A stretch of 64,000 nucleotides of DNA, taken from the NCBI RefSeq assembly GCF_000745835.1, contig NZ_JQKB01000002.1, positions 62,001 through 126,000 on the forward strand, given 5' to 3'. This document shows positions 49,975 through 59,742 of this stretch, piece after piece (the stretch's first letter is position 1; every line of letters starts with the position of its first letter). The stretch comes from Belnapia moabensis DSM 16746. Its GTDB lineage: Bacteria > Pseudomonadota > Alphaproteobacteria > Acetobacterales > Acetobacteraceae. A program made the translations under genes and the position numbers. Below the pieces are notes generated by a model. The model searched no databases and was not told the origin of the DNA. It saw only the letters and a program-made list of their open reading frames with translations.

Positions 49975-51414
49975 ATGGCGCTTCCCTTCCTCCGCCGCGC
50001 GGCACCCGCCGCCGCGGCGCTGCTGCTCGGCGGCTGCTCCTCGCTCGGCGACTGGCTGACGGCACCCGGCACCTCCTCCGGCATCCCCCTGCCCGGGCGG
50101 ATGACGGCAGCCGATGCAACGCAGCCGGTGCAATGGCCCGACCCGTACTGGTGGCGCGGCTTCGGCTCGCCCGAGCTCGACGGGCTGATGGCCGAGGCGA
50201 TGGCGGCGAACAACGACATCGCCGGCGCCATCGCCCGCATCCGCCAGGCCGATGCGCAGATCCGCATCGCCGGCGCGACGCTGCTGCCGGCGATCGACCT
50301 GACGACGCGGGCGAACCGAACGCAGAGCGGCACCGCATCCTCCGCCTCCATCGCCGGCTTCGGCGGCGGCGGCAGCCGGGTGCGGGTCAGCTCCAACAAC
50401 CAGCTCAGCCTCGCGGCCAGCTACGAGATCGACTTCTGGGGCAAGAACCGTGGCCAGGTGGAGGCAGCGCAGCAATCCGCCTCGGCCACCCGCTTCGATG
50501 CGGGAACGGTGACGATCACCACGCAGTCCTCGGTGGCGAACACCTATTTCGCCATGCTGGCGGCACAGGAGACGCTGGCGATCCAGCGGCAGAACCTCGA
50601 CATCGCCCAGCGCGTCGCGCGGGTGATCCGCCAGCGCGTCGCGGTCGGCACGGCGACGGGGCTCGACCTCGCCCAGCAGGAGACGGTGGTGGCGCAGCAG
50701 CAGGCGCAGATCCCGCCGCTGGTGCAGCAGTTGGAGCAGAACCGCAACTCCCTCGGCACCCTCGTCGGCCGGCCGCCAGAGACGCTGAGGCTCGAGGGCG
50801 GCAGCTTCAACCGCCTCGACGTGCCGGCGGTGACGCCCGGCCTGCCGGCCGAGGTGCTGGCCCGGCGGCCCGACGTTCTCACCGCCGAGGCGACGCTGGC
50901 GGCGGCCAATGCCAATATCGTCGTCGCCCGGGCGCAGCTGCTGCCCTCCGTCACGCTGACCGGCTCGGGCGGCTTCGCCAGCCTCGCGCTCGAGAACCTG
51001 CTGCGGCCCGGCTCCGTCGTCTTCACCGTGGCGGCGGGGTTGGCCCAGCCCATCTTCCAGGGCGGGGCGCTGCACGGGCAGGTGGAACTGAACGAAGGCC
51101 GGGCGCAGGAGCTGCTGGCGCTCTACCGCGGCACCATCCTCGCCGCCCTGGTCGATGCCGAGAACGCCCTGGTCGCACTGCGCCAGACGACGGAGCAGGA
51201 AGCCCTGCAGGCCAATGCGGTGCGGATGGCCGAGCGCGCCTATGCGATCGGCGAGGCGCAGCTCCAGGCCGGGACCATCGACCTCGTCACGCTGCTCAAC
51301 ACCCAGCAGACGCTGTTCTCGGCGCGCACTTCCCTCGCCAATACCCGCCTCTCGCGGCTCCAGGCCGCTGTCGGGCTGTTCCGCGCGCTGGGCGGGGGGT
51401 GGAACGGCATCTGA
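49975..51414 (+). CDS. RND efflux outer-membrane lipoprotein (NodT/OprM family)
   Basis: The 479-aa TolC-type channel has a lipoprotein signal (MALPFLRRAAPAAAALLLGGC, Cys21) and the two repeated OEP halves: W-W-R-G-F-G-S-P-E-L-D-G-L, S-Y-E-I-D-F-W-G-K-N-R and later A-E-V-L-A-R-R-P-D-V-L-T-A-E, S-V-T-L-T-G-S-G-G-F. These are typical of CusC/OprM/NodT proteins. ATG at 49975 is 2 nt after the CpxP-like stop, making the sigma operon and the efflux operon continuous. It forms the exit duct for the pumps encoded next. Confidence 0.93.
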   Translation: MALPFLRRAAPAAAALLLGGCSSLGDWLTAPGTSSGIPLPGRMTAADATQPVQWPDPYWWRGFGSPELDGLMAEAMAANNDIAGAIARIRQADAQIRIAGATLLPAIDLTTRANRTQSGTASSASIAGFGGGGSRVRVSSNNQLSLAASYEIDFWGKNRGQVEAAQQSASATRFDAGTVTITTQSSVANTYFAMLAAQETLAIQRQNLDIAQRVARVIRQRVAVGTATGLDLAQQETVVAQQQAQIPPLVQQLEQNRNSLGTLVGRPPETLRLEGGSFNRLDVPAVTPGLPAEVLARRPDVLTAEATLAAANANIVVARAQLLPSVTLTGSGGFASLALENLLRPGSVVFTVAAGLAQPIFQGGALHGQVELNEGRAQELLALYRGTILAALVDAENALVALRQTTEQEALQANAVRMAERAYAIGEAQLQAGTIDLVTLLNTQQTLFSARTSLANTRLSRLQAAVGLFRALGGGWNGI

Positions 51415-51503
51415 GGTTGCAGTTCGTCACCCGAAGCCCCTCATGGGGAAGCCACTCTTCCGTCGTATCATCGAAATCCCTGCCGCGAGGTCCCTGAACC
51501 CAC

Positions 51504-52778
51504 ATGCGCCGCCCTCTCCTTCTCCTGCTCACCCTCGGGCTGATCGGCGGTGCCGGCGCGGGTGCCTGGTATTACTGGCAGCAGCCGGCCGAGGTGCAGG
51601 CCGGGCCGCGGCCCGGTGGCGGCCCGGGCCGGCCCGGCGGCCCGCGGGGCGGCGGGCCGGGCGTGCCGGTGACGGTCGCCGCGGCGCAGCGGCAGGACGT
51701 GCCGATCATGCTCGACGCCATCGGCACGGTGCAGGCCTACAACACCATCACCGTGCGGGCGCAGGTCGATGGCCAGCTCGTCGAAATCGCCTTCCAGGAA
51801 GGCCAGATGGTGAAGCAGGGCGACGTGCTGGCGCGCATCGACCCTCGCAGCTACCAGGCGGCGCTCGACCAGGCGGTTGCCAAGAAGGCGCAGGACGAGG
51901 CGCTGCTGGCCAATGCCCGGCTCGACCTGCAGCGCTACACGACGCTCGCCCGCAACGAGGGCGTCTCGCGCCAGCAACAGGACACGCAACGGGCGCAGGT
52001 CGCACAATACGAGGCGCTGGTCGCCGCCGACCAGGCCGCGATCGACAGCGCGCGGACGCAGCTCTCCTTCACCACCATCCGCTCGCCGATCAATGGCCGG
52101 GTCGGGCTGCGCCTGGTCGACCAGGGCAACCTGGTGCGCTCGGGGGATGCGACGGGCATCGTCACCGTCTCGCAGATGCAACCGATCGCCGTGACCTTCA
52201 CCCTGCCGCAGCAGGAGCTGGGGCGGGTGCTGGAGGCGCTGGAACGCGGCGCGGTGCCGGTGCAGGCGCTGCGCTCGGCCAGCGGCGGCACGCCGCAGAT
52301 CCAGGGCTCGCCGGCACCGTCCGGCGCGCATGGGCCGATCATGGGCGAGTTGCGGACGCTCGACAGCGCGGTCGATGCCTCGACCGGCACCATCAAGCTG
52401 AAGGCGGTCTTCGCCAATGAGGACATGCGGCTCTGGCCCGGCGCCTTCGTCAATGTCCGGCTGCGGATCGACACCGTGCCGGATGCGGTGACGGTGCCGC
52501 TGGTCGCGGTGCAGCGCGGGCCGGACGGTGCCTTCGCCTATGTGCTGAAGGGCGACCAGACGGTGGAGCAGCGCATGCTCCAGCTCGGCGTGCTGACGCC
52601 GGCCGAGGCGGTGGTGCGCCGCGGCGTCGAGGCCGGCGAGAAGGTCGTCACCTCCGGCGCGCTGCGGCTGAGCCCGGGCGCGACTGTCCTCGCCACCGAG
52701 GAGGCGGCGCCGGAGAATGCGCCCGGCCCCGGCCAGCGGCGCCTCCGCCCCCGGCAGGCGGCCGATGCGAGCCGCTGA
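51504..52778 (+). CDS. RND efflux periplasmic adaptor (membrane-fusion protein, MdtA-like)
   Basis: The 424-aa protein has an N-terminal membrane anchor (LLLLLTLGLIGGAGAGAWYYW), a Gly/Pro/Arg-rich linker (residues 34-55), a barrel-sandwich hybrid starting V-P-V-T-V-A-A-A-Q and V-R-A-Q-V-D-G-Q-L-V-E-I-A-F-Q-E-G-Q-M-V, a helical hairpin, and the T-I-R-S-P-I-N-G-R-V-G lipoyl return strand, the MdtA/AcrA plan. It links pump and channel. It lies 89 nt downstream of the outer-membrane gene and 3 nt before the first pump. Confidence 0.93.
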   Translation: MRRPLLLLLTLGLIGGAGAGAWYYWQQPAEVQAGPRPGGGPGRPGGPRGGGPGVPVTVAAAQRQDVPIMLDAIGTVQAYNTITVRAQVDGQLVEIAFQEGQMVKQGDVLARIDPRSYQAALDQAVAKKAQDEALLANARLDLQRYTTLARNEGVSRQQQDTQRAQVAQYEALVAADQAAIDSARTQLSFTTIRSPINGRVGLRLVDQGNLVRSGDATGIVTVSQMQPIAVTFTLPQQELGRVLEALERGAVPVQALRSASGGTPQIQGSPAPSGAHGPIMGELRTLDSAVDASTGTIKLKAVFANEDMRLWPGAFVNVRLRIDTVPDAVTVPLVAVQRGPDGAFAYVLKGDQTVEQRMLQLGVLTPAEAVVRRGVEAGEKVVTSGALRLSPGATVLATEEAAPENAPGPGQRRLRPRQAADASR

Positions 52779-52781
52779 GCG

Positions 52782-55700
52782 GTGAACATCTCCGCCCCCT
52801 TCATCGCACGGCCGATCGCCACCGTCCTGCTGGCGATCGCCGTGCTGCTCTGCGGCGGCTTCGGTTATCTGCGCCTACCGGTCTCGGCGCTGCCCGAGGT
52901 CGACTTCCCGACCATCGAGGTGACGACGAGCCTGCCCGGCGCCTCGCCGGAGACCGTGGCGGTGCTGGTCACTGCCTCGCTCGAGCGCCAGCTCGCGCTG
53001 ATCGCCGGCCTCACCGACATCGTCTCGACCAGCGGGCCGGGGACGAGCCGCATCACCATGCAGTTCACCCTCGGCCGCAACATCGACGATGCGGCGCAGG
53101 ACGTGCAGGCGGCGATCAACTCGGCCCGCGGCACGCTGCCCGCCAACCTGCCCTATCCGCCGACCTATGCGAAGGTGAACCCGGCCGACCCGCCGATCAT
53201 CACCCTCGCGCTGACCTCCGACACGCTGCCCATGCAGCGTCTCGCCGATGCGGCCGATACGCTGCTCGGCCAGCGGCTGAGCCAGGTGAGCGGCGTCGGC
53301 CGCGTGCTGGTGCAGGGCAACATGCGCCCGGCCGTGCGCATCCAGGCGGACCCGGTGCGGCTGGCGGCCTATGGCCTGTCGCTGGAGGACGTGCGGACCG
53401 CGGTCGCCGCCGGCAACGTCAACACGCCGAAGGGCAGCGTCGACGGGCCGCGCCAGGCCAGCACCGTGATGGCGAACGACCAGATCGACCGGCCGGAAGC
53501 CTTCGCCAGCCTCATCATCGCCTGGCGCAACGGCGCCCCGGTGCGGCTGCGCGATGTCGGCACGGCAGTGCAGGACCTCGAGAACACGTTGACCGGCGCC
53601 TGGTACGATGGCGGCCCCGCCGTGCTGATCGACGTGCAGCGCCAGCCGGGGGCGAATATCGTCCAGACGGTCGCCGATATCCGCGAGCAGCTGCCGATGC
53701 TGGAGCGGGCGCTGCCGCAGGGGGCACGGCTGGCGGTCGTCGCCGACCGGACGGGGACGATCAAGGCCTCAGTGCACGACGTGCAGTTCACCTTGGCGCT
53801 CGCGGTGGTGCTGGTGATCGCGGTGATCTTCGTCTTCCTGCGCAGCCTGCGCGCCACCTTCATCCCAGGCGTAGCCCTGCCGCTCTCCATCATCGGTACC
53901 TTCGGGGTGATGGCGCTCTGCGGCTTCTCGCTCGACAACCTGTCGCTGATGGCGCTGACCATCGCCACGGGCTTTGTCGTGGACGATGCCATCGTCATGA
54001 TCGAGAACATCGTCCGCCTGATCGAGGAGGGGAAGCGGCCGCTGGAGGCCGCCTATGAGGGCGCGCGGCAGATCGGCTTCACCGTCGTCTCGCTGACCGT
54101 CTCGCTGATCGCCGTCTTCATCCCGCTGCTCTTCATGCCGGGCGTCGTCGGGCGGCTGTTCCAGGAATTCGCGCTGACGCTGACCATTGCCGTGCTCGTG
54201 TCGATGGTGGTCTCCCTCACCCTGACGCCGATGATGTGCGGCTGGCTGCTGAAGCCGCATGCCGAGGCGCAGCCGGGCCGCCTGTCCCGTGCTACCGAAC
54301 GCGTGCTCGATGCCTGCCGCGACGCCTATGGCCGCAGCCTGCACCGGGCGCTCCGCCATGAGGGGCTGATGCTGATCCTGGCGACGCTGACGGTCGCCGG
54401 CACCGTCTGGCTCTACGTCACTATGCCGAAGGGCTTCCTGCCACAGCAGGACACCGGGTTGCTGGTCGCCAATGTCGAGGCGCCCGACGACGTCTCCTTC
54501 AGCCGCATGTCCGCGCTCCAGCAGGAGGTGGCGGCGCTGATCCGGGAGGACCCGGACGTGACCGGCGTCGCCTCCGTCGTCGGCGCCGGCGTCGTCAATG
54601 CAGCGCAGAATACAGGGCGGATCAGCATCGTGCTGCGACCGCGCGAGGAGCGCGAGGCGGATGCCAAGGCGATCATCGCCCGGCTGCAGCCAAGGCTCGA
54701 CGCGCTGCCGCAGGTGGTGGTGCATCTCCAGGCGGTGCAGGACATCCAGATCGGCTCCCGGCCTGGCAGCACCGCCTTCCAGTACACGCTGATGGACCCG
54801 GATGCGGCGGAGCTCGGCCGCTGGGCGCCGCTGCTGGAGCGGAAGCTCGCCAGCCTGCCGATACTGCGCGACATCGCCTCCGACCAGCGCGACGGCGGCG
54901 TGCGCGTCACGGTCGATGTGGATCGGGACAAGGCCGGGCGGCTTGGCGTCACCATGCAGGCGGTGGACGACGTTCTCTACGACGCCTTCGGCCAGCGCCA
55001 GATCAGCACGATCTACGCCCAGAACAATCAGTACCGCGTGGTGCTGGAGGCCGATCCTGCCATCCGCGATGACCCGGACAAGATCGGCCTGCTGCGCATA
55101 CCGGCAACCGCCGGGCAGCAGACCACGGCGCAGGGGACGCCCGCGACCAGCACAGGCACGGTGCAGGTGCCGCTGTCGGAGCTGGCGCGGATCGGCCGCG
55201 CGGCGGGGCCGCTGACGGTGACGAAGCAGGGGCAGTTCCCGGCCGTGACCATCGGCTTCGACCTCGCACCGGGCGCCTCGCTCGGCGAGGCCATCGCGGC
55301 GATCCGCGCGGCCGAGGCCGAGATCGGCATGCCGGACACCATCGTCGGCCGCTTCGCCGGCGATGCGGCGGAGTTCCAGCGGTCGCTCGCCGGCGAGCCC
55401 TGGCTGATCCTCGCCGCCATCGTCGTCATCTATATCGTGCTCGGCGTGCTCTACGAGAGCGTGATCCACCCGATCACCATCCTCTCGACGCTGCCCTCGG
55501 CCGGCATCGGGGCGCTGCTGGCGCTCAGGCTTTGCGGGCTCGACCTCTCCGTGGTGGGGCTGATCGGCATCGTTTTGCTGATGGGCATCGTCAAGAAGAA
55601 CGCGATCATGATGATCGACTTCGCACTCGAGGCGCAGCGCGACCATGGCAAGGCGCCGCGCGAAGCGATCATCGAGGCCTCGATCCTCCGCTTCCGCCCG

Positions 55701-55934
55701 ATCATGATGACGACGCTGGCGGCGCTGCTCGGCGCCCTGCCGCTGGTGCTGGAGAGCGGCACGGGCTCGGAGCTGCGGCTGCCGCTCGGCGTCTCGGTGA
55801 TCGGCGGGCTGCTGCTGAGCCAGGTCATCACCCTCTACACCACGCCAGTGATCTACCTGGCGATGGAGACGCTGCGCGACCACGCCGTGCGGCTTGTGCG
55901 ACCGCGCCCGCGCGTGCCGCAGCCGGCGGAATAG
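52782..55934 (+). CDS. RND-family drug efflux pump, MdtB-like
   Basis: The 1050-aa inner-membrane pump (GTG start) begins I-S-A-P-F-I-A-R-P-I-A-T-V-L-L. Proton-relay residues are present: the Asp pair in GFVVDDAIVMIENI (TM4) and the Lys in KKNAIMMIDFA (TM10). The length and the S-F-S/S-R-M-S-A-L-Q-Q-E-V periplasmic region are those of MdtB/MdtC rather than AcrB. It uses the proton gradient to export amphiphilic compounds. The second, similar pump follows after 4 nt. Confidence 0.93.
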   Translation: MNISAPFIARPIATVLLAIAVLLCGGFGYLRLPVSALPEVDFPTIEVTTSLPGASPETVAVLVTASLERQLALIAGLTDIVSTSGPGTSRITMQFTLGRNIDDAAQDVQAAINSARGTLPANLPYPPTYAKVNPADPPIITLALTSDTLPMQRLADAADTLLGQRLSQVSGVGRVLVQGNMRPAVRIQADPVRLAAYGLSLEDVRTAVAAGNVNTPKGSVDGPRQASTVMANDQIDRPEAFASLIIAWRNGAPVRLRDVGTAVQDLENTLTGAWYDGGPAVLIDVQRQPGANIVQTVADIREQLPMLERALPQGARLAVVADRTGTIKASVHDVQFTLALAVVLVIAVIFVFLRSLRATFIPGVALPLSIIGTFGVMALCGFSLDNLSLMALTIATGFVVDDAIVMIENIVRLIEEGKRPLEAAYEGARQIGFTVVSLTVSLIAVFIPLLFMPGVVGRLFQEFALTLTIAVLVSMVVSLTLTPMMCGWLLKPHAEAQPGRLSRATERVLDACRDAYGRSLHRALRHEGLMLILATLTVAGTVWLYVTMPKGFLPQQDTGLLVANVEAPDDVSFSRMSALQQEVAALIREDPDVTGVASVVGAGVVNAAQNTGRISIVLRPREEREADAKAIIARLQPRLDALPQVVVHLQAVQDIQIGSRPGSTAFQYTLMDPDAAELGRWAPLLERKLASLPILRDIASDQRDGGVRVTVDVDRDKAGRLGVTMQAVDDVLYDAFGQRQISTIYAQNNQYRVVLEADPAIRDDPDKIGLLRIPATAGQQTTAQGTPATSTGTVQVPLSELARIGRAAGPLTVTKQGQFPAVTIGFDLAPGASLGEAIAAIRAAEAEIGMPDTIVGRFAGDAAEFQRSLAGEPWLILAAIVVIYIVLGVLYESVIHPITILSTLPSAGIGALLALRLCGLDLSVVGLIGIVLLMGIVKKNAIMMIDFALEAQRDHGKAPREAIIEASILRFRPIMMTTLAALLGALPLVLESGTGSELRLPLGVSVIGGLLLSQVITLYTTPVIYLAMETLRDHAVRLVRPRPRVPQPAE

Positions 55935-55938
55935 GCAC

Positions 55939-58900
55939 GTGTCGATCTCCGAGCCCTTCATCCACCGGCCGATCGCGACAGCATTGCTCGCCATCGGCAT
56001 CGCGCTGGCGGGCATCGTCTCCTATTTCGCGCTCCCCGTCGCGCCGCTGCCGAGCGTCGACCTGCCGACCATCGTCATCGGCGCCGGGCAGCCGGGGGCG
56101 GACCCGGCGACCATGGCCTCCTCCGTCGCGGCGCCGCTGGAGCGGAGGCTCGGCGCCATCGCGGGCGTGACGGAGATGACCTCCACCTCCTCGCTCGGCG
56201 CCACCTCCATCGTCGTGCAATTCGACCTCTCCCGCAGCGTCGAGGGCGCGGCGCGGGACGTGCAGGCGGCGATCAACGCGGCGGGCAGCGACCTGCCGGC
56301 GGGACTCGCCATCCCGCCCTATTTCCGCAAGGCCAATCCGGGCGACGCGCCGGTGCTCATCATGTCGCTCGGTGCCGATACGGTGACGCCGGGCCAGGTC
56401 TACGACGCGGCCGACAGCCTGGTCGCGCCGCGCATCGCCCAGGTGCCGGGCGTCGCGCAGGTGCTGATCGCGGGCGCCGAGCAGCCGGCGGTGCGCGTCA
56501 CGGTCGATCCCGCGGCGGCCAGGGCGGCCAGGGTGGGGCTCGAGGACATACGCCGGGCGATCGCCAACAACAACGTCACCCAGGCGACGGGGCTGATCGA
56601 CGGCTCGCAGCAATCCGCCGCCATCGTCGTCAACGACCGGCTGAACACGCCGGAGGAGTTTGCCGGGATCACGCTGAAATCGGCGAACGGCGCCCTCGTC
56701 CGCATCTCCTCCGTCGCCCGCGTCGCGCTCGACGTGCGGGACAGGCGGCAGGGCGGCTCGGTCGATGGCCGGCCGGCGGTGCTGATGATCATCTTCAAGC
56801 AGCCGGACGCCAATGTCATTGAGGTGGTGGACGGCATCCAGCGCCTGCTGCCGGAGGTGGAGCGCTGGCTGCCGGGCGGCGTGCGCATCACCACCATCCG
56901 CGACCGGTCGGAGACGATCCGCGCCAGCGTGCATGAGGTGCAGCTGACGCTGCTGATCTCGATCGCCCTCGTCATCCTGGTCGTGGCGCTCTTCCTCGGG
57001 CGGACCTCGGCCGTCGCGGCGGCGGGCGCTTCGGTGCCGCTCTCGCTGCTCGGCACGCTGGTGGTGATGTGGCTGGTCGGCTACTCGCTCGACAACCTCT
57101 CGCTCATGGCGCTCACCATCTCGGTCGGCTTCGTGGTGGACGACGCCATCGTCATGATCGAGAACATGGCGCGGCTGATGGAGCGCGGCATGAAGCCGCT
57201 GGAGGCGGCGCTCGTGGGCGCGCGGCAGATCGGCTTCACCGTCGTCTCGATCACCGTCTCGCTCATCGCCGTTTTCATCCCGCTGCTCTTCATGGGCGGC
57301 ATCGTAGGGCGGCTGTTCCGGGAATTCTCGGCGACGCTCGCCATCGCCGTCGCCATCTCGGGCGTCATCTCCCTCACCCTGACGCCGATGATGGCAGCGT
57401 GGCTGGCGCGCAGCGGGCCGCACCGGCCGGGGCTCGTGATCCGCCTCGTCGATGCGGGGATGGAGCGGATGACGCGTGGCTATCTCTGGTCGCTGCGGCA
57501 TGTGCTGCGCTTCCGGCGGATCATGCTGGTGTTCACCCTCGCGCTGATCGGGCTGACGGTCTGGCTTTATGTCATTGTCCCCAAGGGCTTCTTTCCCGAC
57601 CAGGATACCGGCCTCATCATCGGCACGACGCGGGCGCCGCCGGATACCTCCTTCCAGACGATGCAGGTGCTGCAGGAACGGGTGGTGCAGGTGCTGATGC
57701 GCGACCCGGCTGTGGCCAGCATCGCCTCCCAGGTCGGCGGCGGCGGGGGCAATTCGTCGGGCAACCAGGGGCGCATCTTCCTCAGCCTGAAGCCGCTGGC
57801 GGAGCGGGACAATGTCTCTGCGGCCCAGGTGATCGACCGGCTGCGGAGGCCGCTGAACGGCATCCCCGGCATGCAAACCTTCCTCCGCGCCGTGCAGGAC
57901 ATCAGCCTTGGCGGGCGGGCGGGGAACGCGCAGTTCCAGTTCGTGCTGCTCTCGCCGGACCTGGAAGGGCTGGAGGCCTGGTCGGAGGTGCTGGTGCAGA
58001 GGCTGCGCACCGTCCCGGGCATCACCGACGTCTCCTCCGACCAGCAGCGCGCCGGGCTCGTCACGCGGCTGGAGATCGACCGGGATGCGGCGGCACGGCT
58101 CGGCGTCAGCGTCTCGGCCATTGCCTCGGCGCTGAACAGCGGCTTCGCGCAACGCCAGGTCTCGATCATCTATCGCGCCCGCAACCAGTACCGCGTGGTG
58201 CTGGAGCTGGAGCCGGGGCTACAGCAATTCCCCGAGCAGGTGGACGATGTCTATGTGCCGGGCGCAGGCGGAACGCAGGTGCCGCTGTCGAGCCTCGTGC
58301 GGTTGAGCCGGACGACGGCACCACTGGCGGTGACGCATCAGGGGCAGTATCCGGCGGCCACGATCACCTTCAACCTTGGCGAAGGGATGTCGATCGGCCA
58401 GGCGGCGGAAGCGGTGCAGCGGGCGGCGCAGGAAGCCGGGCTGCCGGATGGGATGCGGACGGAATTCGCCGGCAATGCCAAGGCCTTCCAGTCCTTCGCC
58501 CGCGACCAGCCGCTGCTGATCCTGGCGGCGCTGTTGACCATCTATATCGTGCTCGGCGTGCTCTACGAGCACCTGCTGCACCCGATCACCATCCTCTCGA
58601 CCCTGCCGACGGCGGGCATCGGCGCGTTGCTGGCGCTGCTGGTGACGGACACGCCCTTCACCGTCATCGCCCTGATCGGCGTGATCCTGCTGATGGGCAT
58701 CGTGAAGAAGAACGCCATCATGATGGTGGACTTCGCCCTGGAGCATGAGCGGAGCGAAGGGATCGGCGGGATGGAGGCGATCATGGCGGCCTGCCGGGAA
58801 CGCTTCCGGCCGATCCTGATGACGACGCTGGCCGCCGTCTTCGGCGCGGTGCCGCTGGCCATGGCCACGGGGGCCGGGTCGGAGCTGCGGCACCCGCTCG

Positions 58901-59034
58901 GCATCACCATCATCGGCGGGCTGCTGCTGTCGCAGCTGCTGACGCTCTATACCACGCCGGTGGTCTACCTGGCGCTCGACGGGGTGGGGCGGCGGAAGCG
59001 GCAAAGCGTGGCGGTGGCGGCGCCGGCGGAGTAG
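55939..59034 (+). CDS. RND-family drug efflux pump, MdtC-like
   Basis: The 1031-aa pump starts with GTG (S-I-S-E-P-F-I-H-R-P-I-A-T-A-L-L), 4 nt after the first pump. The TM4 Asp pair (SVGFVVDDAIVMIEN) and TM10 Lys (IVKKNAIMMVDFALE) are intact. In MdtBC systems two different pump subunits build one heterotrimer (known of the family), and the tandem arrangement here fits that. It ends the RND operon; folE follows 54 nt later with its own ribosome-binding site. Confidence 0.93.
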   Translation: MSISEPFIHRPIATALLAIGIALAGIVSYFALPVAPLPSVDLPTIVIGAGQPGADPATMASSVAAPLERRLGAIAGVTEMTSTSSLGATSIVVQFDLSRSVEGAARDVQAAINAAGSDLPAGLAIPPYFRKANPGDAPVLIMSLGADTVTPGQVYDAADSLVAPRIAQVPGVAQVLIAGAEQPAVRVTVDPAAARAARVGLEDIRRAIANNNVTQATGLIDGSQQSAAIVVNDRLNTPEEFAGITLKSANGALVRISSVARVALDVRDRRQGGSVDGRPAVLMIIFKQPDANVIEVVDGIQRLLPEVERWLPGGVRITTIRDRSETIRASVHEVQLTLLISIALVILVVALFLGRTSAVAAAGASVPLSLLGTLVVMWLVGYSLDNLSLMALTISVGFVVDDAIVMIENMARLMERGMKPLEAALVGARQIGFTVVSITVSLIAVFIPLLFMGGIVGRLFREFSATLAIAVAISGVISLTLTPMMAAWLARSGPHRPGLVIRLVDAGMERMTRGYLWSLRHVLRFRRIMLVFTLALIGLTVWLYVIVPKGFFPDQDTGLIIGTTRAPPDTSFQTMQVLQERVVQVLMRDPAVASIASQVGGGGGNSSGNQGRIFLSLKPLAERDNVSAAQVIDRLRRPLNGIPGMQTFLRAVQDISLGGRAGNAQFQFVLLSPDLEGLEAWSEVLVQRLRTVPGITDVSSDQQRAGLVTRLEIDRDAAARLGVSVSAIASALNSGFAQRQVSIIYRARNQYRVVLELEPGLQQFPEQVDDVYVPGAGGTQVPLSSLVRLSRTTAPLAVTHQGQYPAATITFNLGEGMSIGQAAEAVQRAAQEAGLPDGMRTEFAGNAKAFQSFARDQPLLILAALLTIYIVLGVLYEHLLHPITILSTLPTAGIGALLALLVTDTPFTVIALIGVILLMGIVKKNAIMMVDFALEHERSEGIGGMEAIMAACRERFRPILMTTLAAVFGAVPLAMATGAGSELRHPLGITIIGGLLLSQLLTLYTTPVVYLALDGVGRRKRQSVAVAAPAE

Positions 59035-59088
59035 AGAGGGCGCTTCGGTGCCGGGCGCGGCCCGCATCGCAACCGCCGGAGGTACACC

Positions 59089-59676
59089 ATGTCCATCCCC
59101 CCCGAGCGCCCAAGCCGGGCCGAGGCCGAGGATGCCGTTCGCACCCTGATCCGCTGGGCCTGCGACGACCCGACGCGGGAGGGGCTGCTCGACACCCCTG
59201 CCCGGGTCACCCGCGCCTATGAGGAGCTCTTCTCCGGCTACCAGGTCGACCCGGTGGCGCTGCTGGAGCGGACCTTCGACGAGGTCGAGGGATATGACGA
59301 GATTGTCCTGCTCAAGAACATCCGCCTTGAGAGCTATTGCGAGCACCACATGGTGCCCATCATCGGCCATTGCCATGTCGCCTACCTTCCGGACCGCCGC
59401 GTCGTCGGCATCAGCAAGCTGGCACGGGTGGTGGAGGCCTATGGCAAGCGGCTTCAGATTCAGGAGAAGCTGACGGCGCAGATCGCCAACACCATCGACA
59501 AGGTGCTGCAGCCGCGGGGCGTCGCCGTCATCATCGAGAGCGCGCACCAGTGCATGACGACGCGCGGGGTGCACCAGACGGGCGTGACGATGGTTACCAG
59601 CCGGATGCTGGGCGCCTTCCGCGACAATCCCGATACCCGTCGCGAATTGCTGTCCCTGATCCAGTCCCCCTCCTGA
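59089..59676 (+). CDS. folE: GTP cyclohydrolase I
   Basis: The 195-aa enzyme converts GTP to 7,8-dihydroneopterin triphosphate, the entry to folate and other pterins. Zinc ligands are Cys84 and His87 in SYCEHHMVP and Cys155 in HQCMTTRGV; the catalytic H-C-H-V-A-Y-L-P segment follows. Size is normal for bacterial FolE. CCGGAGGT precedes the ATG. It is downstream of the efflux genes on the same strand, with no visible terminator in between, and 66 nt upstream of the HWE kinase gene. Confidence 0.97.
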   Translation: MSIPPERPSRAEAEDAVRTLIRWACDDPTREGLLDTPARVTRAYEELFSGYQVDPVALLERTFDEVEGYDEIVLLKNIRLESYCEHHMVPIIGHCHVAYLPDRRVVGISKLARVVEAYGKRLQIQEKLTAQIANTIDKVLQPRGVAVIIESAHQCMTTRGVHQTGVTMVTSRMLGAFRDNPDTRRELLSLIQSPS

Positions 59677-59742
59677 GCCGAGGCGCTGGCGCTGGGCGTG
59701 TCGGCGACCTAGGCTCATGCGCCCTTGCGAAGGAAACCAGGA

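Noticed and set aside
53769-56015. Minus-strand frame of 748 codons opposite the MdtB-like pump (and a similar 774-codon one at 55828-58152)
   Set aside because: Composition is His/Asp/Arg-rich without hydrophobic or catalytic motifs, typical of the reverse complement of membrane-protein genes with third-position G/C.
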